Shown here one piece after another: positions 38,323 through 47,674 of a stretch of 64,000 nt of DNA (position 1 is its first letter; every line of letters begins with the position of its first letter). The notes under the pieces were generated by a model that was not told where the DNA came from, ran no database searches, and was given only the letters and a program-made list of their open reading frames with translations. The translations under genes were made by a program, and so were the position numbers. Source of the stretch: Pseudomonas sp. (lineage in GTDB: Bacteria; Pseudomonadota; Gammaproteobacteria; Pseudomonadales; Pseudomonadaceae); NCBI RefSeq assembly GCF_030683065.1, contig NZ_JAUXMX010000060.1:23924-87923 (forward strand), read 5' to 3'.

Positions 38323-38514
38323 TCACTTACCTGCCTGCTGATTGAGCACAGTCTTCACACGAGCAATATCGCGCTTAACTTGCGAGAGCAGGTGAGACTG
38401 CCCCAACTGGCCAGTTGCTTTCTGCATACGCAGATTGAACTGGTCGCGCAGCAGGCCGAGCAGTTGCTCGTTCAGCTGCTGTGCTGATTTTTCACGAAGT
38501 TCATTCGCCTTCAT
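38323..38514 (-). CDS. rpmC: 50S ribosomal protein L29
   Basis: 63 residues, starting [18 protein letters not shown], two helices at the tunnel exit where SRP and trigger factor dock. ATG 38514 shares one base with the rplP stop (TGATG), so the genes are coupled. Confidence 0.98.
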
Positions 38515-38927
38515 CACATCACCGTCCGCTTAACAAAAGTGGTGGCGAGCGGCAGCTTTGCAGCAGCCAGGGCGAAAGCCTCACGCGCCAACTCTTCGGA
38601 AACGCCTTCGATCTCATACAGGACTTTGCCTGGCTGGATCTGGGCTACCCAATACTCAACGCTACCCTTCCCTTTACCCATCCGCACTTCGAGAGGCTTC
38701 TTGGTAACTGGCTTGTCCGGGAAAACGCGAATCCAGATTTTCCCGCCACGCTTAACGTGACGAGTCAGAGCACGACGAGCGGACTCAATCTGACGGGCGG
38801 TGAGACGACCGCGGGCAACAGACTTCAGGGCGAATTCGCCGAAGCTGACTTTGCTACCGCGCTGAGCCAGACCACGGTTGTGGCCGGTCATCTGCTTACG
38901 GAACTTCGTACGCTTTGGTTGCAACAT
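38514..38927 (-). CDS. rplP: 50S ribosomal protein L16
   Basis: 137 residues, starting [19 protein letters not shown], with the [14 protein letters not shown] signature next to the A site. An Arg81-type residue ([16 protein letters not shown]) that can be hydroxylated is present in the conserved loop. Coupled to rpmC. Confidence 0.99.
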
Positions 38928-38939
38928 TTGGCGTACCCC

Positions 38940-39626
38940 TTACTTAGCAGCTTTTTTACGAGGCGCAGGTGCCTGCGGTTTCAGTTCTTCTTGGCGACCA
39001 CCAATTACTTCGCCTTTGAAGATCCAAACCTTGACACCGATCACACCATAAGTGGTGTGCGCTTCGTACGTGGCATAGTCGATATCGGCACGCAGGGTGT
39101 GCAACGGCACACGACCTTCGCGATACCATTCGGTACGGGCAATTTCAGCACCGCCGAGACGACCGCTCACTTGGATTTTGATGCCTTTGGCACCAATGCG
39201 CATGGCGTTCTGTACAGCGCGCTTCATAGCGCGACGGAACATCACACGACGCTCCAGCTGCTGAGCTACGCTCTGCGCAACCAGCATACCGTCGAGCTCC
39301 GGCTTACGGATCTCTTCGATATTGATGTGCACAGGCACACCCATTTGCTTGGTCAGGTCCTGACGCAGCTTCTCAACATCTTCACCTTTTTTGCCAATCA
39401 CGATACCTGGACGGGCGGTGTGGATGGTGATGCGTGCAGTCTGAGCCGGGCGATGGATATCGATACGGCTTACGGACGCGCTTTTTAGTTTGTCTTGGAG
39501 GTATTCGCGCACCTTCAGATCAGCGAACAAATAGTCCGCATAAGTCCGACCGTCTGCGTACCAGACGGAGGTGTGCTCCTTGACGATTCCCAGGCGAATG
39601 CCAATGGGATGTACTTTCTGACCCAT
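38940..39626 (-). CDS. rpsC: 30S ribosomal protein S3
   Basis: 228 residues with a KH domain (TARPGIVIGKKGEDVEKLR) and a C-terminal domain that line the mRNA entry tunnel. ATG 39626 (MGQKVHPIGIRLG) is the family start; codons further upstream overlap rplV. Spaced 12-13 bases from neighbours. Confidence 0.99.
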   Translation of the reverse strand: MGQKVHPIGIRLGIVKEHTSVWYADGRTYADYLFADLKVREYLQDKLKSASVSRIDIHRPAQTARITIHTARPGIVIGKKGEDVEKLRQDLTKQMGVPVHINIEEIRKPELDGMLVAQSVAQQLERRVMFRRAMKRAVQNAMRIGAKGIKIQVSGRLGGAEIARTEWYREGRVPLHTLRADIDYATYEAHTTYGVIGVKVWIFKGEVIGGRQEELKPQAPAPRKKAAK

Positions 39627-39639
39627 CTGATCGACTCCG

Positions 39640-39972
39640 TTACTTGTCCGCAACCTTGACAGTGATATGGCAAGACCGCTTGACGATGCGATCAGCGCGG
39701 CCTTTGGCACGCGGCATGATTCGCTTCAGCGAACGCCCTTCGTTGACGAAAACGGTGCTGACCTTAAGGTCATCAACGTCTGCGCCTTCGTTATGCTCGG
39801 CGTTGGCTACAGCCGACTCCAGCACTTTCTTGATGATGTCGGCGGCTTTCTTACTGCTGAAAGCCAACAGATTGAGCGCTTCGCCCACCTTCTTCCCGCG
39901 GATCTGGTCGGCGACCAAGCGGGCTTTCTGGGCGGAGATTCGAGCGCCCGACAACTTAGCGGCTACTTCCAT
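39640..39972 (-). CDS. rplV: 50S ribosomal protein L22
   Basis: 110 residues, starting MEVAAKLSGARISAQKARLV. The C-terminal beta hairpin (EGRSLKRIMPRAKGRADRI) lines the peptide tunnel; it has no insertion or deletion of the kind linked to macrolide resistance. Confidence 0.99.
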   Translation of the reverse strand: MEVAAKLSGARISAQKARLVADQIRGKKVGEALNLLAFSSKKAADIIKKVLESAVANAEHNEGADVDDLKVSTVFVNEGRSLKRIMPRAKGRADRIVKRSCHITVKVADK

Positions 39973-39983
39973 TTCCTAACCCC

Positions 39984-40259
39984 TTAACGCTTGGCTTTCT
40001 TGTCTGCTACGTGCCCACGATAAGTGCGGGTACCAGCAAACTCGCCGAGTTTGTGGCCGACCATGTCTTCGTTCACGAGAACTGGGACATGCAGACGACC
40101 GTTATGCACAGCAATGGTCAGACCGACCATTTGCGGCAGGATCATAGAACGGCGCGACCAGGTTTTCACCGGCTTGCGATCATTCTTTTCCACCGCCACT
40201 TCGATCTTCTTCAGTAGGTGAAGATCGATAAAAGGACCTTTTTTCAGAGAACGTGGCAC
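39984..40259 (-). CDS. rpsS: 30S ribosomal protein S19
   Basis: 91 residues, starting MPRSLKKGPFIDLHLLKK with the signature HNGRLHVPVLVNEDMVGHKLGE. Lies in the 30S head close to S13. Spaced 11 bases from rplV and 16 from rplB. Confidence 0.99.
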   Translation of the reverse strand: MPRSLKKGPFIDLHLLKKIEVAVEKNDRKPVKTWSRRSMILPQMVGLTIAVHNGRLHVPVLVNEDMVGHKLGEFAGTRTYRGHVADKKAKR

Positions 40260-40275
40260 TGTCGTATCCCTCTAT

Positions 40276-41100
40276 TTACTTGCGACGACGGACGATCATT
40301 TTATCGGTGCGTTTGTTACCACGAGTCTTCGCGCCCTTCGTCGGGAAGCCCCATGGAGACACCGGATGACGACCACCAGAGGTACGACCTTCACCACCAC
40401 CATGTGGGTGGTCAACCGGGTTCATGGCAACACCACGAACGGTTGGGCGAACGCCACGCCAGCGCTTGGCACCAGCTTTACCCAGCGAACGCAGGCTATG
40501 CTCGGAGTTCGAGACTTCGCCCAAGGTCGCACGGCACTCAGCCAGTACTTTACGCATTTCACCGGAACGCAGACGCAAGGTCACGTAGACACCTTCACGC
40601 GCAATCAGCTGAGCCGAAGCACCAGCGGAACGAGCGATCTGGGCACCTTTGCCCGGCTTCAGTTCGATACCGTGAACAGTGCTACCAACTGGAATGTTGC
40701 GCAGTTGCAGACTGTTGCCTGGCTTGATCGGAGCCATAATGCCAGCTATCAGCTGATCGCCAGCACTCACGCCTTTAGGGGCAATGATGTAGCGACGCTC
40801 ACCGTCTGCGTACAACAGCAGAGCAATGTGCGCAGTACGGTTCGGATCATATTCAATACGCTCGACAGTGGCTGGAATGCCATCTTTGTCGTTGCGACGG
40901 AAATCGACCAGACGATAATGCTGCTTGTGGCCACCACCGATATGACGGGTAGTGATCCGACCGTTGTTGTTACGACCGCCAGTCTTCGACTTCTTCTCGA
41001 GCAGCGGAGCGTAAGGAGCGCCTTTATGCAGCTCCTGGTTGACCACCTTGACCACAAAACGGCGGCCAGGGGAAGTCGGTTTGCATTTAACGATTGCCAT
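40276..41100 (-). CDS. rplB: 50S ribosomal protein L2
   Basis: 274 residues, with signature VAMNPVDHPHGGGEGRTSGG close to the peptidyl transferase centre. The His in this loop is intact. Starts MAIVKCKPTSPGRRFVVKV. Confidence 0.99.
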   Translation of the reverse strand: MAIVKCKPTSPGRRFVVKVVNQELHKGAPYAPLLEKKSKTGGRNNNGRITTRHIGGGHKQHYRLVDFRRNDKDGIPATVERIEYDPNRTAHIALLLYADGERRYIIAPKGVSAGDQLIAGIMAPIKPGNSLQLRNIPVGSTVHGIELKPGKGAQIARSAGASAQLIAREGVYVTLRLRSGEMRKVLAECRATLGEVSNSEHSLRSLGKAGAKRWRGVRPTVRGVAMNPVDHPHGGGEGRTSGGRHPVSPWGFPTKGAKTRGNKRTDKMIVRRRK

Positions 41101-41114
41101 GATGCTCCCCTCCC

Positions 41115-41414
41115 TTACTCTGCACTGCTGGCGAAATCGAGATCTTGGCCTGGCTGAAGGGTAATAACTGCCTTCTTCCAGTCGTTACGCTTGCCCAGAC
41201 CGCGAGCGGTGCGCTTGCTCTTACCGAGAACATTCACGGTATTAACAGCAGCAACATTCACACTGAACAGGCTTTCGACGGCCTTCTTGATTTCCAGCTT
41301 GGTTGCATCAGTTGCAACCTTGAATACGAATTGGCTTTTCTTATCAGCCAGAAGTGTTGCCTTCTCGGAGACGTGCGGGCCAAGCAGCACTTTAAATACG
41401 CGTTCCTGGTTCAT
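41115..41414 (-). CDS. rplW: 50S ribosomal protein L23
   Basis: 99 residues, starting MNQERVFKVLLGPHVSEKA. Docking site of trigger factor and SRP at the tunnel exit. Its first four bases overlap the end of rplD, so translation is coupled. Confidence 0.99.
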   Translation of the reverse strand: MNQERVFKVLLGPHVSEKATLLADKKSQFVFKVATDATKLEIKKAVESLFSVNVAAVNTVNVLGKSKRTARGLGKRNDWKKAVITLQPGQDLDFASSAE

Positions 41415-42013
41415 CCCAGCAGCTCCTCGAATTTCTTCACGGCAGAAACGGTGACAAGCACCTTTTCGTACGCGATCAGACTGACCGGATCGGAACCCTG
41501 CACGTCACGAACATCGACGTGTGGCAGGTTACGGGCAGCCAGGTACAGATTTTCGTCAATAGCATCGGACACGATCAAAACGTCGGTCAGACCCATGCCA
41601 TTCAGTTTGTTCAGCAGGTCTTTAGTTTTCGGCGCTTCAACACTGAAGTCCTCAACTACGATCAGACGATCGGTGCGTACCAGCTCAGCAAGAATCGACC
41701 GCAATGCAGCGCGATACATCTTCTTGTTCAGCTTCTGGTCGTGATTCTGCGGACGGGCCGCGAAAGTCACACCACCGCCACGCCAGATCGGGCCACGAGT
41801 GGTACCAGCACGAGCACGACCAGTGCCCTTCTGACGCCATGGGCGCTTACCGCCACCAGATACGTCGGAACGAGTCTTCTGCTGCTTGCTACCCTGACGG
41901 CCGCCAGCCATGTAGGCCACGACTGCTTGGTGAACCAGGGTCTCGTTATAATCGCCACCGAATGTCGCTTCGGACACTTCGATCGCTTGAGCGCCATTTA
42001 CATTTAATTGCAT
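41411..42013 (-). CDS. rplD: 50S ribosomal protein L4
   Basis: 200 residues, with an extended loop (GSKQQKTRSDVSGGGKRPWRQ onward) that reaches the peptide tunnel. In E. coli L4 also represses the S10 operon at the leader; here the leader is short, see the S10 promoter entry. Confidence 0.99.
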   Translation of the reverse strand: MQLNVNGAQAIEVSEATFGGDYNETLVHQAVVAYMAGGRQGSKQQKTRSDVSGGGKRPWRQKGTGRARAGTTRGPIWRGGGVTFAARPQNHDQKLNKKMYRAALRSILAELVRTDRLIVVEDFSVEAPKTKDLLNKLNGMGLTDVLIVSDAIDENLYLAARNLPHVDVRDVQGSDPVSLIAYEKVLVTVSAVKKFEELLG

Positions 42014-42025
42014 GTCAGCTTCCCC

Positions 42026-42661
42026 TTAACCGCGAGCCTTGGCTGCCGGACGAACAACCAGGTTGCCGCCAGTAGCGCCAGGAACGGCACCCTTGACCAA
42101 CAGCAGGTTGCGTTCAGCGTCGACGCGCACTACTTCCAGGGACTGCACAGTCACGCGCTCAGCACCCATGTGACCGGACATTTTCTTGCCCTTGAAGACG
42201 CGACCCGGAGTTTGGCACTGGCCAATAGAACCCGGAACACGGTGGGACACGGAGTTACCGTGAGTGTTGTCTTGGCCGCGGAAATTCCAACGCTTGATGG
42301 TACCGGCAAAGCCTTTACCCTTGGACTGACCGGTGACATCCACCAGTTGACCAGCTTGGAAAATTTCAGCGCTGATCAGATCGCCAGCCTGGTAGTCGCC
42401 TTCTTCAAGACGAAACTCCCAAACACCACGACCCGCCGCGACATTCGCCTTGGCGAAATGACCGGCTTGCGCCTTGGTAACACGGGAAGCACGACGCTCG
42501 CCGACAGTGACTTGCACTGCACGATAGCCATCGGACTCTTCGGTTTTGAACTGAGTGACGCGATTCGGCTCGATCTCAATGACCGTAACCGGAATGGAGA
42601 CACCTTCTTCGGTGAAAATACGGGTCATACCGCACTTACGACCGACTACACCAATAGTCAT
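42026..42661 (-). CDS. rplC: 50S ribosomal protein L3
   Basis: 211 residues, starting MTIGVVGRKCGMTRIFTEEG. The central extension reaching the peptidyl transferase centre contains GNSVSHRVPGSIGQCQTPG, with the Gln that is methylated in E. coli (PrmB site). 83 bases follow rpsJ. Confidence 0.99.
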   Translation of the reverse strand: MTIGVVGRKCGMTRIFTEEGVSIPVTVIEIEPNRVTQFKTEESDGYRAVQVTVGERRASRVTKAQAGHFAKANVAAGRGVWEFRLEEGDYQAGDLISAEIFQAGQLVDVTGQSKGKGFAGTIKRWNFRGQDNTHGNSVSHRVPGSIGQCQTPGRVFKGKKMSGHMGAERVTVQSLEVVRVDAERNLLLVKGAVPGATGGNLVVRPAAKARG

Positions 42662-42744
42662 GTTGTAACCTCATGAGTGTACGGGGCTTTCACCCGCTAT
42701 GGCCGCCCATTTCAGAGCGTTACACGACTAAAACCTAAACGGTC

Positions 42745-43056
42745 TTAGCCGAGGCTGATCTGCACTTCCACGCCAGCCGCAAGATCAAGCTTCATCAACG
42801 CATCAACGGTTTTATCCGTTGGCTGGACAATGTCCAGTACGCGCTTATGAGTACGGATTTCGAACTGATCACGCGCGTCTTTGTTGACGTGCGGTGAAGT
42901 CAGAACAGTAAACCGCTCTTTGCGAGTTGGCAGAGGAATCGGACCACGCACCTGAGCACCAGTACGTTTCGCGGTTTCCACGATTTCCTGGGTTGATTGA
43001 TCGATCAGGCGATGGTCAAAAGCCTTCAACCGAATACGGATTTGTTGGTTTTGCAT
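42745..43056 (-). CDS. rpsJ: 30S ribosomal protein S10 (NusE)
   Basis: 103 residues, starting MQNQQIRIRLKAFDHRLIDQ. Part of the 30S head and of NusB-NusE antitermination complexes. ATG 43056 is the family start; the six codons upstream are not conserved. First gene of the S10 operon. Confidence 0.99.
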   Translation of the reverse strand: MQNQQIRIRLKAFDHRLIDQSTQEIVETAKRTGAQVRGPIPLPTRKERFTVLTSPHVNKDARDQFEIRTHKRVLDIVQPTDKTVDALMKLDLAAGVEVQISLG

Positions 43057-43120
43057 TTTGACCTCAGATTCCAAGCTGCTATTCCCAGCGGGTGCAAGAC
43101 ACCAGCTAAAAGGAGGCGCA

Positions 43121-43149
43121 ATTCTATAGACGCCCTCTCAGAGTGTCAA
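43121..43149 (-). promoter_or_regulatory. Strong sigma-70-like promoter of the S10 operon
   Basis: On the minus strand: TTGACA (43144-43149), 17 bases, TAGAAT (43121-43126). The expected RNA start is near 43114, giving a leader of only about 57 bases before rpsJ. It begins six bases after the tufA terminator T-run. Confidence 0.9.
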
Positions 43150-43154
43150 CCCAA

Positions 43155-43184
43155 TAAAAAAGCCCCCGCAAGCGGGGGCTTTTT
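43155..43184. terminator. Terminator behind tufA
   Basis: AAAAAGCCCCCGC (43157-43169), loop AA, GCGGGGGCTTTTT (43172-43184), with further A on the left arm. On the minus strand it ends the str operon 13 bases after the tufA stop. Confidence 0.93.
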
Positions 43185-43196
43185 AAGACCTATCGA

Positions 43197-44390
43197 TTAC
43201 TCGAAGATCTTGGCAACCACGCCAGCACCAACGGTACGGCCACCTTCGCGAATAGCGAAGCGCAGACCATCTTCCATGGCGATCGACTTGATCAGGGTAA
43301 CAACCATTTTCACGTTGTCGCCCGGCATTACCATTTCAACGCCTTCCGGCAGTTCGCAGTTACCAGTTACATCGGTAGTGCGGAAGTAGAACTGCGGGCG
43401 GTAGCCTTTGAAGAACGGAGTGTGACGACCGCCTTCTTCTTTGCTCAGCACGTAGACTTCTGCTTCGAACTTGGTGTGCGGCTTAACCGAACCCGGCTTG
43501 GCCAGAACCTGGCCACGCTCAACGTCGTCACGCTTGGTGCCGCGCAGCAGGATACCGCAGTTCTCACCAGCACGACCTTCGTCGAGCAGCTTGCGGAACA
43601 TCTCAACACCAGTACAGATGGTCTTGACAGTATCACGCAGACCAACGATCTCGACTTCTTCCTGGATCTTGACGATACCGCGCTCAATACGACCAGTCAC
43701 AACAGTACCGCGACCAGAGATCGAGAATACGTCTTCAACTGGCATCAGGAACGGCTTGTCGATAACACGCACCGGATCCGGGATATAGGTATCGAGAGTC
43801 TCAACCAGCTTACGCACGGCAGAGGTACCCATCTCGTTGTCGTCCTGGCCGTTCAAAGCCATCAACGCCGAACCGATCACGATCGGAGTATCGTCGCCCG
43901 GGAAGTCGTAAGCCGACAACAGGTCACGCACTTCCATCTCAACCAGTTCCAGCAGCTCAGCGTCATCCACCATGTCAGCCTTGTTCAGGAAGACCACGAT
44001 GTAAGGAACGCCTACCTGACGGGACAGCAGGATGTGCTCGCGAGTCTGCGGCATAGGGCCGTCAGCAGCGGAGCAAACCAGAATCGCGCCATCCATCTGC
44101 GCAGCACCAGTGATCATGTTTTTCACATAGTCAGCGTGGCCCGGGCAATCTACGTGAGCGTAGTGACGGATGCTGGAATCGTATTCAACGTGGGAAGTAT
44201 TGATCGTGATACCACGAGCCTTTTCTTCCGGAGCGCTGTCGATTTGTGCGAAATCACGAATGGCGCCACCGAAAGCCTCGGCACACACCTTGGTCAACGC
44301 AGCAGTCAGCGTGGTTTTACCATGGTCGACGTGACCGATGGTGCCAACGTTGACGTGCGGTTTTTTACGTTCAAATTTTTCTTTAGCCAC
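43197..44390 (-). CDS. tufA: Elongation factor Tu, copy 1
   Basis: 397 residues. Delivers aminoacyl-tRNA to the ribosome. GTPase motifs GHVDHGKTT, DCPGHAD and NKADMVDD are intact. Last gene of the str operon, 30 bases after fusA. Compared with copy 2 at 59724-60917 it differs at about 28 positions, including switch I (IRDFAQIDSAPEEKARG here, ARDFSQIDNAPEEKARG there) and residues 186-230. Codon use is strongly biased to the common codons, as expected of a very highly expressed gene. Confidence 0.99.
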   Translation of the reverse strand: MAKEKFERKKPHVNVGTIGHVDHGKTTLTAALTKVCAEAFGGAIRDFAQIDSAPEEKARGITINTSHVEYDSSIRHYAHVDCPGHADYVKNMITGAAQMDGAILVCSAADGPMPQTREHILLSRQVGVPYIVVFLNKADMVDDAELLELVEMEVRDLLSAYDFPGDDTPIVIGSALMALNGQDDNEMGTSAVRKLVETLDTYIPDPVRVIDKPFLMPVEDVFSISGRGTVVTGRIERGIVKIQEEVEIVGLRDTVKTICTGVEMFRKLLDEGRAGENCGILLRGTKRDDVERGQVLAKPGSVKPHTKFEAEVYVLSKEEGGRHTPFFKGYRPQFYFRTTDVTGNCELPEGVEMVMPGDNVKMVVTLIKSIAMEDGLRFAIREGGRTVGAGVVAKIFE

Positions 44391-44420
44391 GACAATTAAC
44401 TCCTTGCCTAAAGGACTGAA

Positions 44421-46526
44421 TCAGCCTTGTTTTTTGGTTACAGATTCGACGATGTGCGACGGAGCTGTATTGTATTTTTTGAATTCCATAGAGTAGCTTG
44501 CGCGACCCTGGGACATGGAACGGACGTCGGTCGCATAACCGAACATCTCACCCAACGGAACTTCGGCGCGAATTACTTTGCCGGAGACCGTGTCTTCCAT
44601 ACCCAAGATCATGCCGCGACGACGGTTAAGATCGCCCATCACGTCACCCATATAGTCTTCAGGCGTAACAACCTCTACCGCCATGATCGGCTCGAGCAAC
44701 TCACCACCGCCCTTCTGGGCCAGTTGCTTGGTTGCCATGGAAGCAGCCACCTTGAACGCCATCTCGTTGGAGTCGACGTCATGGTAAGAACCATCGAACA
44801 CGGTAGCCTTCAGACCGATTAGCGGATAACCGGCTACAACGCCGTTCTTCATCTGCTCTTCGATGCCTTTCTGGATAGCCGGGATGTATTCCTTCGGAAT
44901 CACACCACCCACTACCTCATTGACGAACTGCAGACCTTCCTGGCCTTCATCAGCTGGAGCAAAGCGAACCCAGCAGTGACCGAACTGACCACGACCACCA
45001 GACTGACGAACGAACTTGCCTTCGATTTCACAGCTCTTCGTGATGCGCTCACGATAGGAAACCTGAGGCTTGCCGATGTTGGCTTCGACGTTAAACTCGC
45101 GGCGCATGCGGTCGACCAGGATATCCAGGTGCAACTCGCCCATACCGGAGATGATCGTCTGACCAGTCTCTTCATCAGTCTTGACGCGGAAAGATGGATC
45201 TTCCTGAGCAAGCTTGCCCAGAGCAACACCCATTTTTTCCTGGTCGTCCTTGGTCTTAGGCTCTACGGCAACCGAAATAACCGGCTCCGGGAAGTCCATG
45301 CGAACAAGGATGATTGGCTTGTCAGCGTTGCACAGAGTCTCACCAGTGGTGACGTCCTTCATGCCGATCAGGGCCGCGATGTCACCAGCGCGCACTTCCT
45401 TGATCTCTTCGCGGGCGTTTGCGTGCATTTGCACCATACGACCCACGCGCTCTTTTTTGCCCTTAACCGAGTTGATCACGCCGTCACCGGAGTTCAACAC
45501 GCCCGAGTATACGCGGACAAAGGTCAGGGTACCCACGAATGGGTCAGTAGCGATCTTGAAGGCTAGAGCCGAGAACGGCTCGCTGTCATCTGCATGACGC
45601 TCCAGCTGAATTTCCTCGTCATCCGGGTCAGTACCCTTGATGGCAGGAATGTCGGTTGGCGCTGGCAGGAAGTCGATAACAGCATCGAGAACCAGGGGAA
45701 CACCCTTGTTCTTGAAAGAAGAGCCGCAAACAGCCAGAACGATCTCACCAGCGATAGTACGCTGACGCAGGGCGCCCTTGATTTCCTCAATGGTGATTTC
45801 TTCACCTTCGAGGTACTTGTTCATCAGCTCGTCATTGGCTTCGGCCGCAGCCTCTACCATGTTACCGCGCCACTTCTCGGCCTCTTCCAGCAGCTCTGCT
45901 GGAATATCCTTACGGACAGGGACCATGCCTTTGTCAGCATCGTTCCAGTAGATAGCTTGCATGTTGATCAGATCAATCTGACCCTGGAAGTTATCTTCGG
46001 AACCGATAGCCAACTGGATCGGCACCGGAGTGTGACCCAGGCGCTGCTTGATCTGAGCGATCACGCGCAAGAAATCAGCACCGGCACGGTCCATCTTGTT
46101 GACATAAACAAGACGCGGAACACCGTATTTGTTGGCCTGACGCCATACGGTTTCCGACTGAGGCTCAACGCCCGAGGTACCGCAGAACACAACGACAGCG
46201 CCGTCGAGTACACGCAGCGAACGCTCTACTTCGATAGTGAAGTCAACGTGGCCGGGGGTATCGATTACGTTGAAGCGATGCTCATCCTTGTACTGCTTCT
46301 CAGAGCCCTTCCAGAAGGCGGTAATGGCAGCAGAAGTGATGGTAATACCACGCTCCTGCTCCTGCACCATCCAGTCGGTGGTAGCAGCGCCGTCATGCAC
46401 TTCGCCCATCTTGTGGCTTTTCCCCGTGTAGAAAAGCACACGCTCGGTGGTCGTGGTTTTACCCGCGTCCACGTGAGCAACGATACCGATGTTACGGTAA
46501 CGGTTAATCGGTGTAGTACGAGCCAT
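44421..46526 (-). CDS. fusA: Elongation factor G
   Basis: 701-residue translocase GTPase with five domains. G1 is AHVDAGKTTTTE, G3 DTPGHVDF and G4 NKMDRAGAD. Catalyses ribosome translocation and, with RRF, recycling. Located between rpsG and tufA (30 bases to each), the classic str operon order. Confidence 0.99.
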   Translation of the reverse strand: MARTTPINRYRNIGIVAHVDAGKTTTTERVLFYTGKSHKMGEVHDGAATTDWMVQEQERGITITSAAITAFWKGSEKQYKDEHRFNVIDTPGHVDFTIEVERSLRVLDGAVVVFCGTSGVEPQSETVWRQANKYGVPRLVYVNKMDRAGADFLRVIAQIKQRLGHTPVPIQLAIGSEDNFQGQIDLINMQAIYWNDADKGMVPVRKDIPAELLEEAEKWRGNMVEAAAEANDELMNKYLEGEEITIEEIKGALRQRTIAGEIVLAVCGSSFKNKGVPLVLDAVIDFLPAPTDIPAIKGTDPDDEEIQLERHADDSEPFSALAFKIATDPFVGTLTFVRVYSGVLNSGDGVINSVKGKKERVGRMVQMHANAREEIKEVRAGDIAALIGMKDVTTGETLCNADKPIILVRMDFPEPVISVAVEPKTKDDQEKMGVALGKLAQEDPSFRVKTDEETGQTIISGMGELHLDILVDRMRREFNVEANIGKPQVSYRERITKSCEIEGKFVRQSGGRGQFGHCWVRFAPADEGQEGLQFVNEVVGGVIPKEYIPAIQKGIEEQMKNGVVAGYPLIGLKATVFDGSYHDVDSNEMAFKVAASMATKQLAQKGGGELLEPIMAVEVVTPEDYMGDVMGDLNRRRGMILGMEDTVSGKVIRAEVPLGEMFGYATDVRSMSQGRASYSMEFKKYNTAPSHIVESVTKKQG

Positions 46527-46556
46527 AGAGCCCTCGCAAATTTAAAAGCGCAATAA

Positions 46557-47027
46557 TTAGAAGCGGTAGTGCGAGAAGGCCTTGTTGGCTTCAGCCATAC
46601 GGTGCACGTCTTCACGCTTCTTAACTGCAGCACCTTTGCCGTCAGCTGCATCCATCAGTTCGCCAGCTAAGCGCAGAGCCATGGATTTCTCGCCACGCTT
46701 GCGGGCGAAATCTACCAGCCAACGCATGGCCAGAGCATTACGACGGGACGGACGAACTTCGACCGGAACCTGGTAAGTAGCACCGCCTACACGGCGCGAC
46801 TTCACTTCGACCAGCGGAGCGATGGCGTCGAGAGCTTTCTCGAAGATTTCCAGGGGATCGCTGTTCTTACGCTCTTTAACCTTATCCAGGGCGCCATAAA
46901 CGATACGCTCGGCAACGGCTTTCTTGCCGCTCTCCATCACGTGGTTCATGAACTTGGCCAGGATTTGGCTACCGTATTTTGGATCGTCAAGCACTTCGCG
47001 CTTGGCTGCTACACGACGTCTTGGCAT
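46557..47027 (-). CDS. rpsG: 30S ribosomal protein S7
   Basis: 156 residues, starting MPRRRVAAKREVLDDPKYGS. ATG 47027 is chosen over 47042, since the first five residues of the longer form are not conserved. Organises the 30S head near the exit site. The 118-base gap to rpsL is long; in E. coli the S7 repressor binds the equivalent place. Confidence 0.98.
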   Translation of the reverse strand: MPRRRVAAKREVLDDPKYGSQILAKFMNHVMESGKKAVAERIVYGALDKVKERKNSDPLEIFEKALDAIAPLVEVKSRRVGGATYQVPVEVRPSRRNALAMRWLVDFARKRGEKSMALRLAGELMDAADGKGAAVKKREDVHRMAEANKAFSHYRF

Positions 47028-47145
47028 TTGATAAGCCCTCAAACGGTCTTCAGGTTAGCTCGAGACTGCCCAACAAGGGCGCCGCCCGACCTTACTCTTA
47101 TCGACTCAGAAAAATAGAAAACTGCAGTTTCAGCTCAAGCACCGA

Positions 47146-47517
47146 TTACTTCGGACGCTTGGTACCGTACTTCGAGCGACCCTGGTTACGACCCTTGACG
47201 CCGGAAGTATCCAAAGAACCGCGAACGGTGTGATAACGCACACCTGGCAAGTCTTTTACGCGACCGCCGCGGATCAGTACCACGCTGTGCTCTTGCAGGT
47301 TGTGGCCTTCACCGCCGATGTACGAGGAAACCTCGAAACCGTTGGTGAGACGCACACGGCAAACTTTACGCAGTGCCGAGTTCGGTTTTTTCGGCGTAGT
47401 GGTATACACGCGAGTGCATACGCCACGACGTTGCGGGCAATTCTGCAGCGCAGGCACGTCGGATTTCTCGACGATACGCTTACGCGGCTGACGTACCAGC
47501 TGGTTGATAGTTGCCAT
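47146..47517 (-). CDS. rpsL: 30S ribosomal protein S12
   Basis: 123 residues, starting [14 protein letters not shown]. Decoding-centre protein. Loops [11 protein letters not shown] and [11 protein letters not shown] carry wild-type Lys at the streptomycin positions; the Asp in the DLPG loop is the usual beta-methylthiolation site. First gene of the str operon. Confidence 0.99.
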
Positions 47518-47566
47518 CTACTAGCTCCACTGTTGTCTTTCGACGCTATTTATTTTCAACAAAAGC

Positions 47567-47596
47567 AATTTAGCAGGGCACGTGCCCTGCCAAATT
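47567..47596 (-). other. Hairpin in the rpsL leader
   Basis: Perfect 18-base palindrome GCAGGGCACGTGCCCTGC (47573-47590), extended by AT-rich arms to 47567-47596 with one mismatch. It starts within about 6 bases of the expected RNA start and about 50 bases before rpsL. Confidence 0.7.
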
Positions 47597-47608
47597 TAGG
47601 GGTGCATG

Positions 47609-47637
47609 AGTCTAATGAGACTCGCGCTCCCCGTCAA
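47609..47637 (-). promoter_or_regulatory. Sigma-70-like promoter of the str operon
   Basis: On the minus strand: TTGACG (47632-47637), 17 bases, TAGACT (47609-47614). It lies in the 157-base gap after rpoC, which shows no terminator, so rpoBC transcripts may also run into rpsL. Confidence 0.8.
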
Positions 47638-47674
47638 GCTGCAGCCCGACTGCGAAAGCATGCGGGCGGCACAC

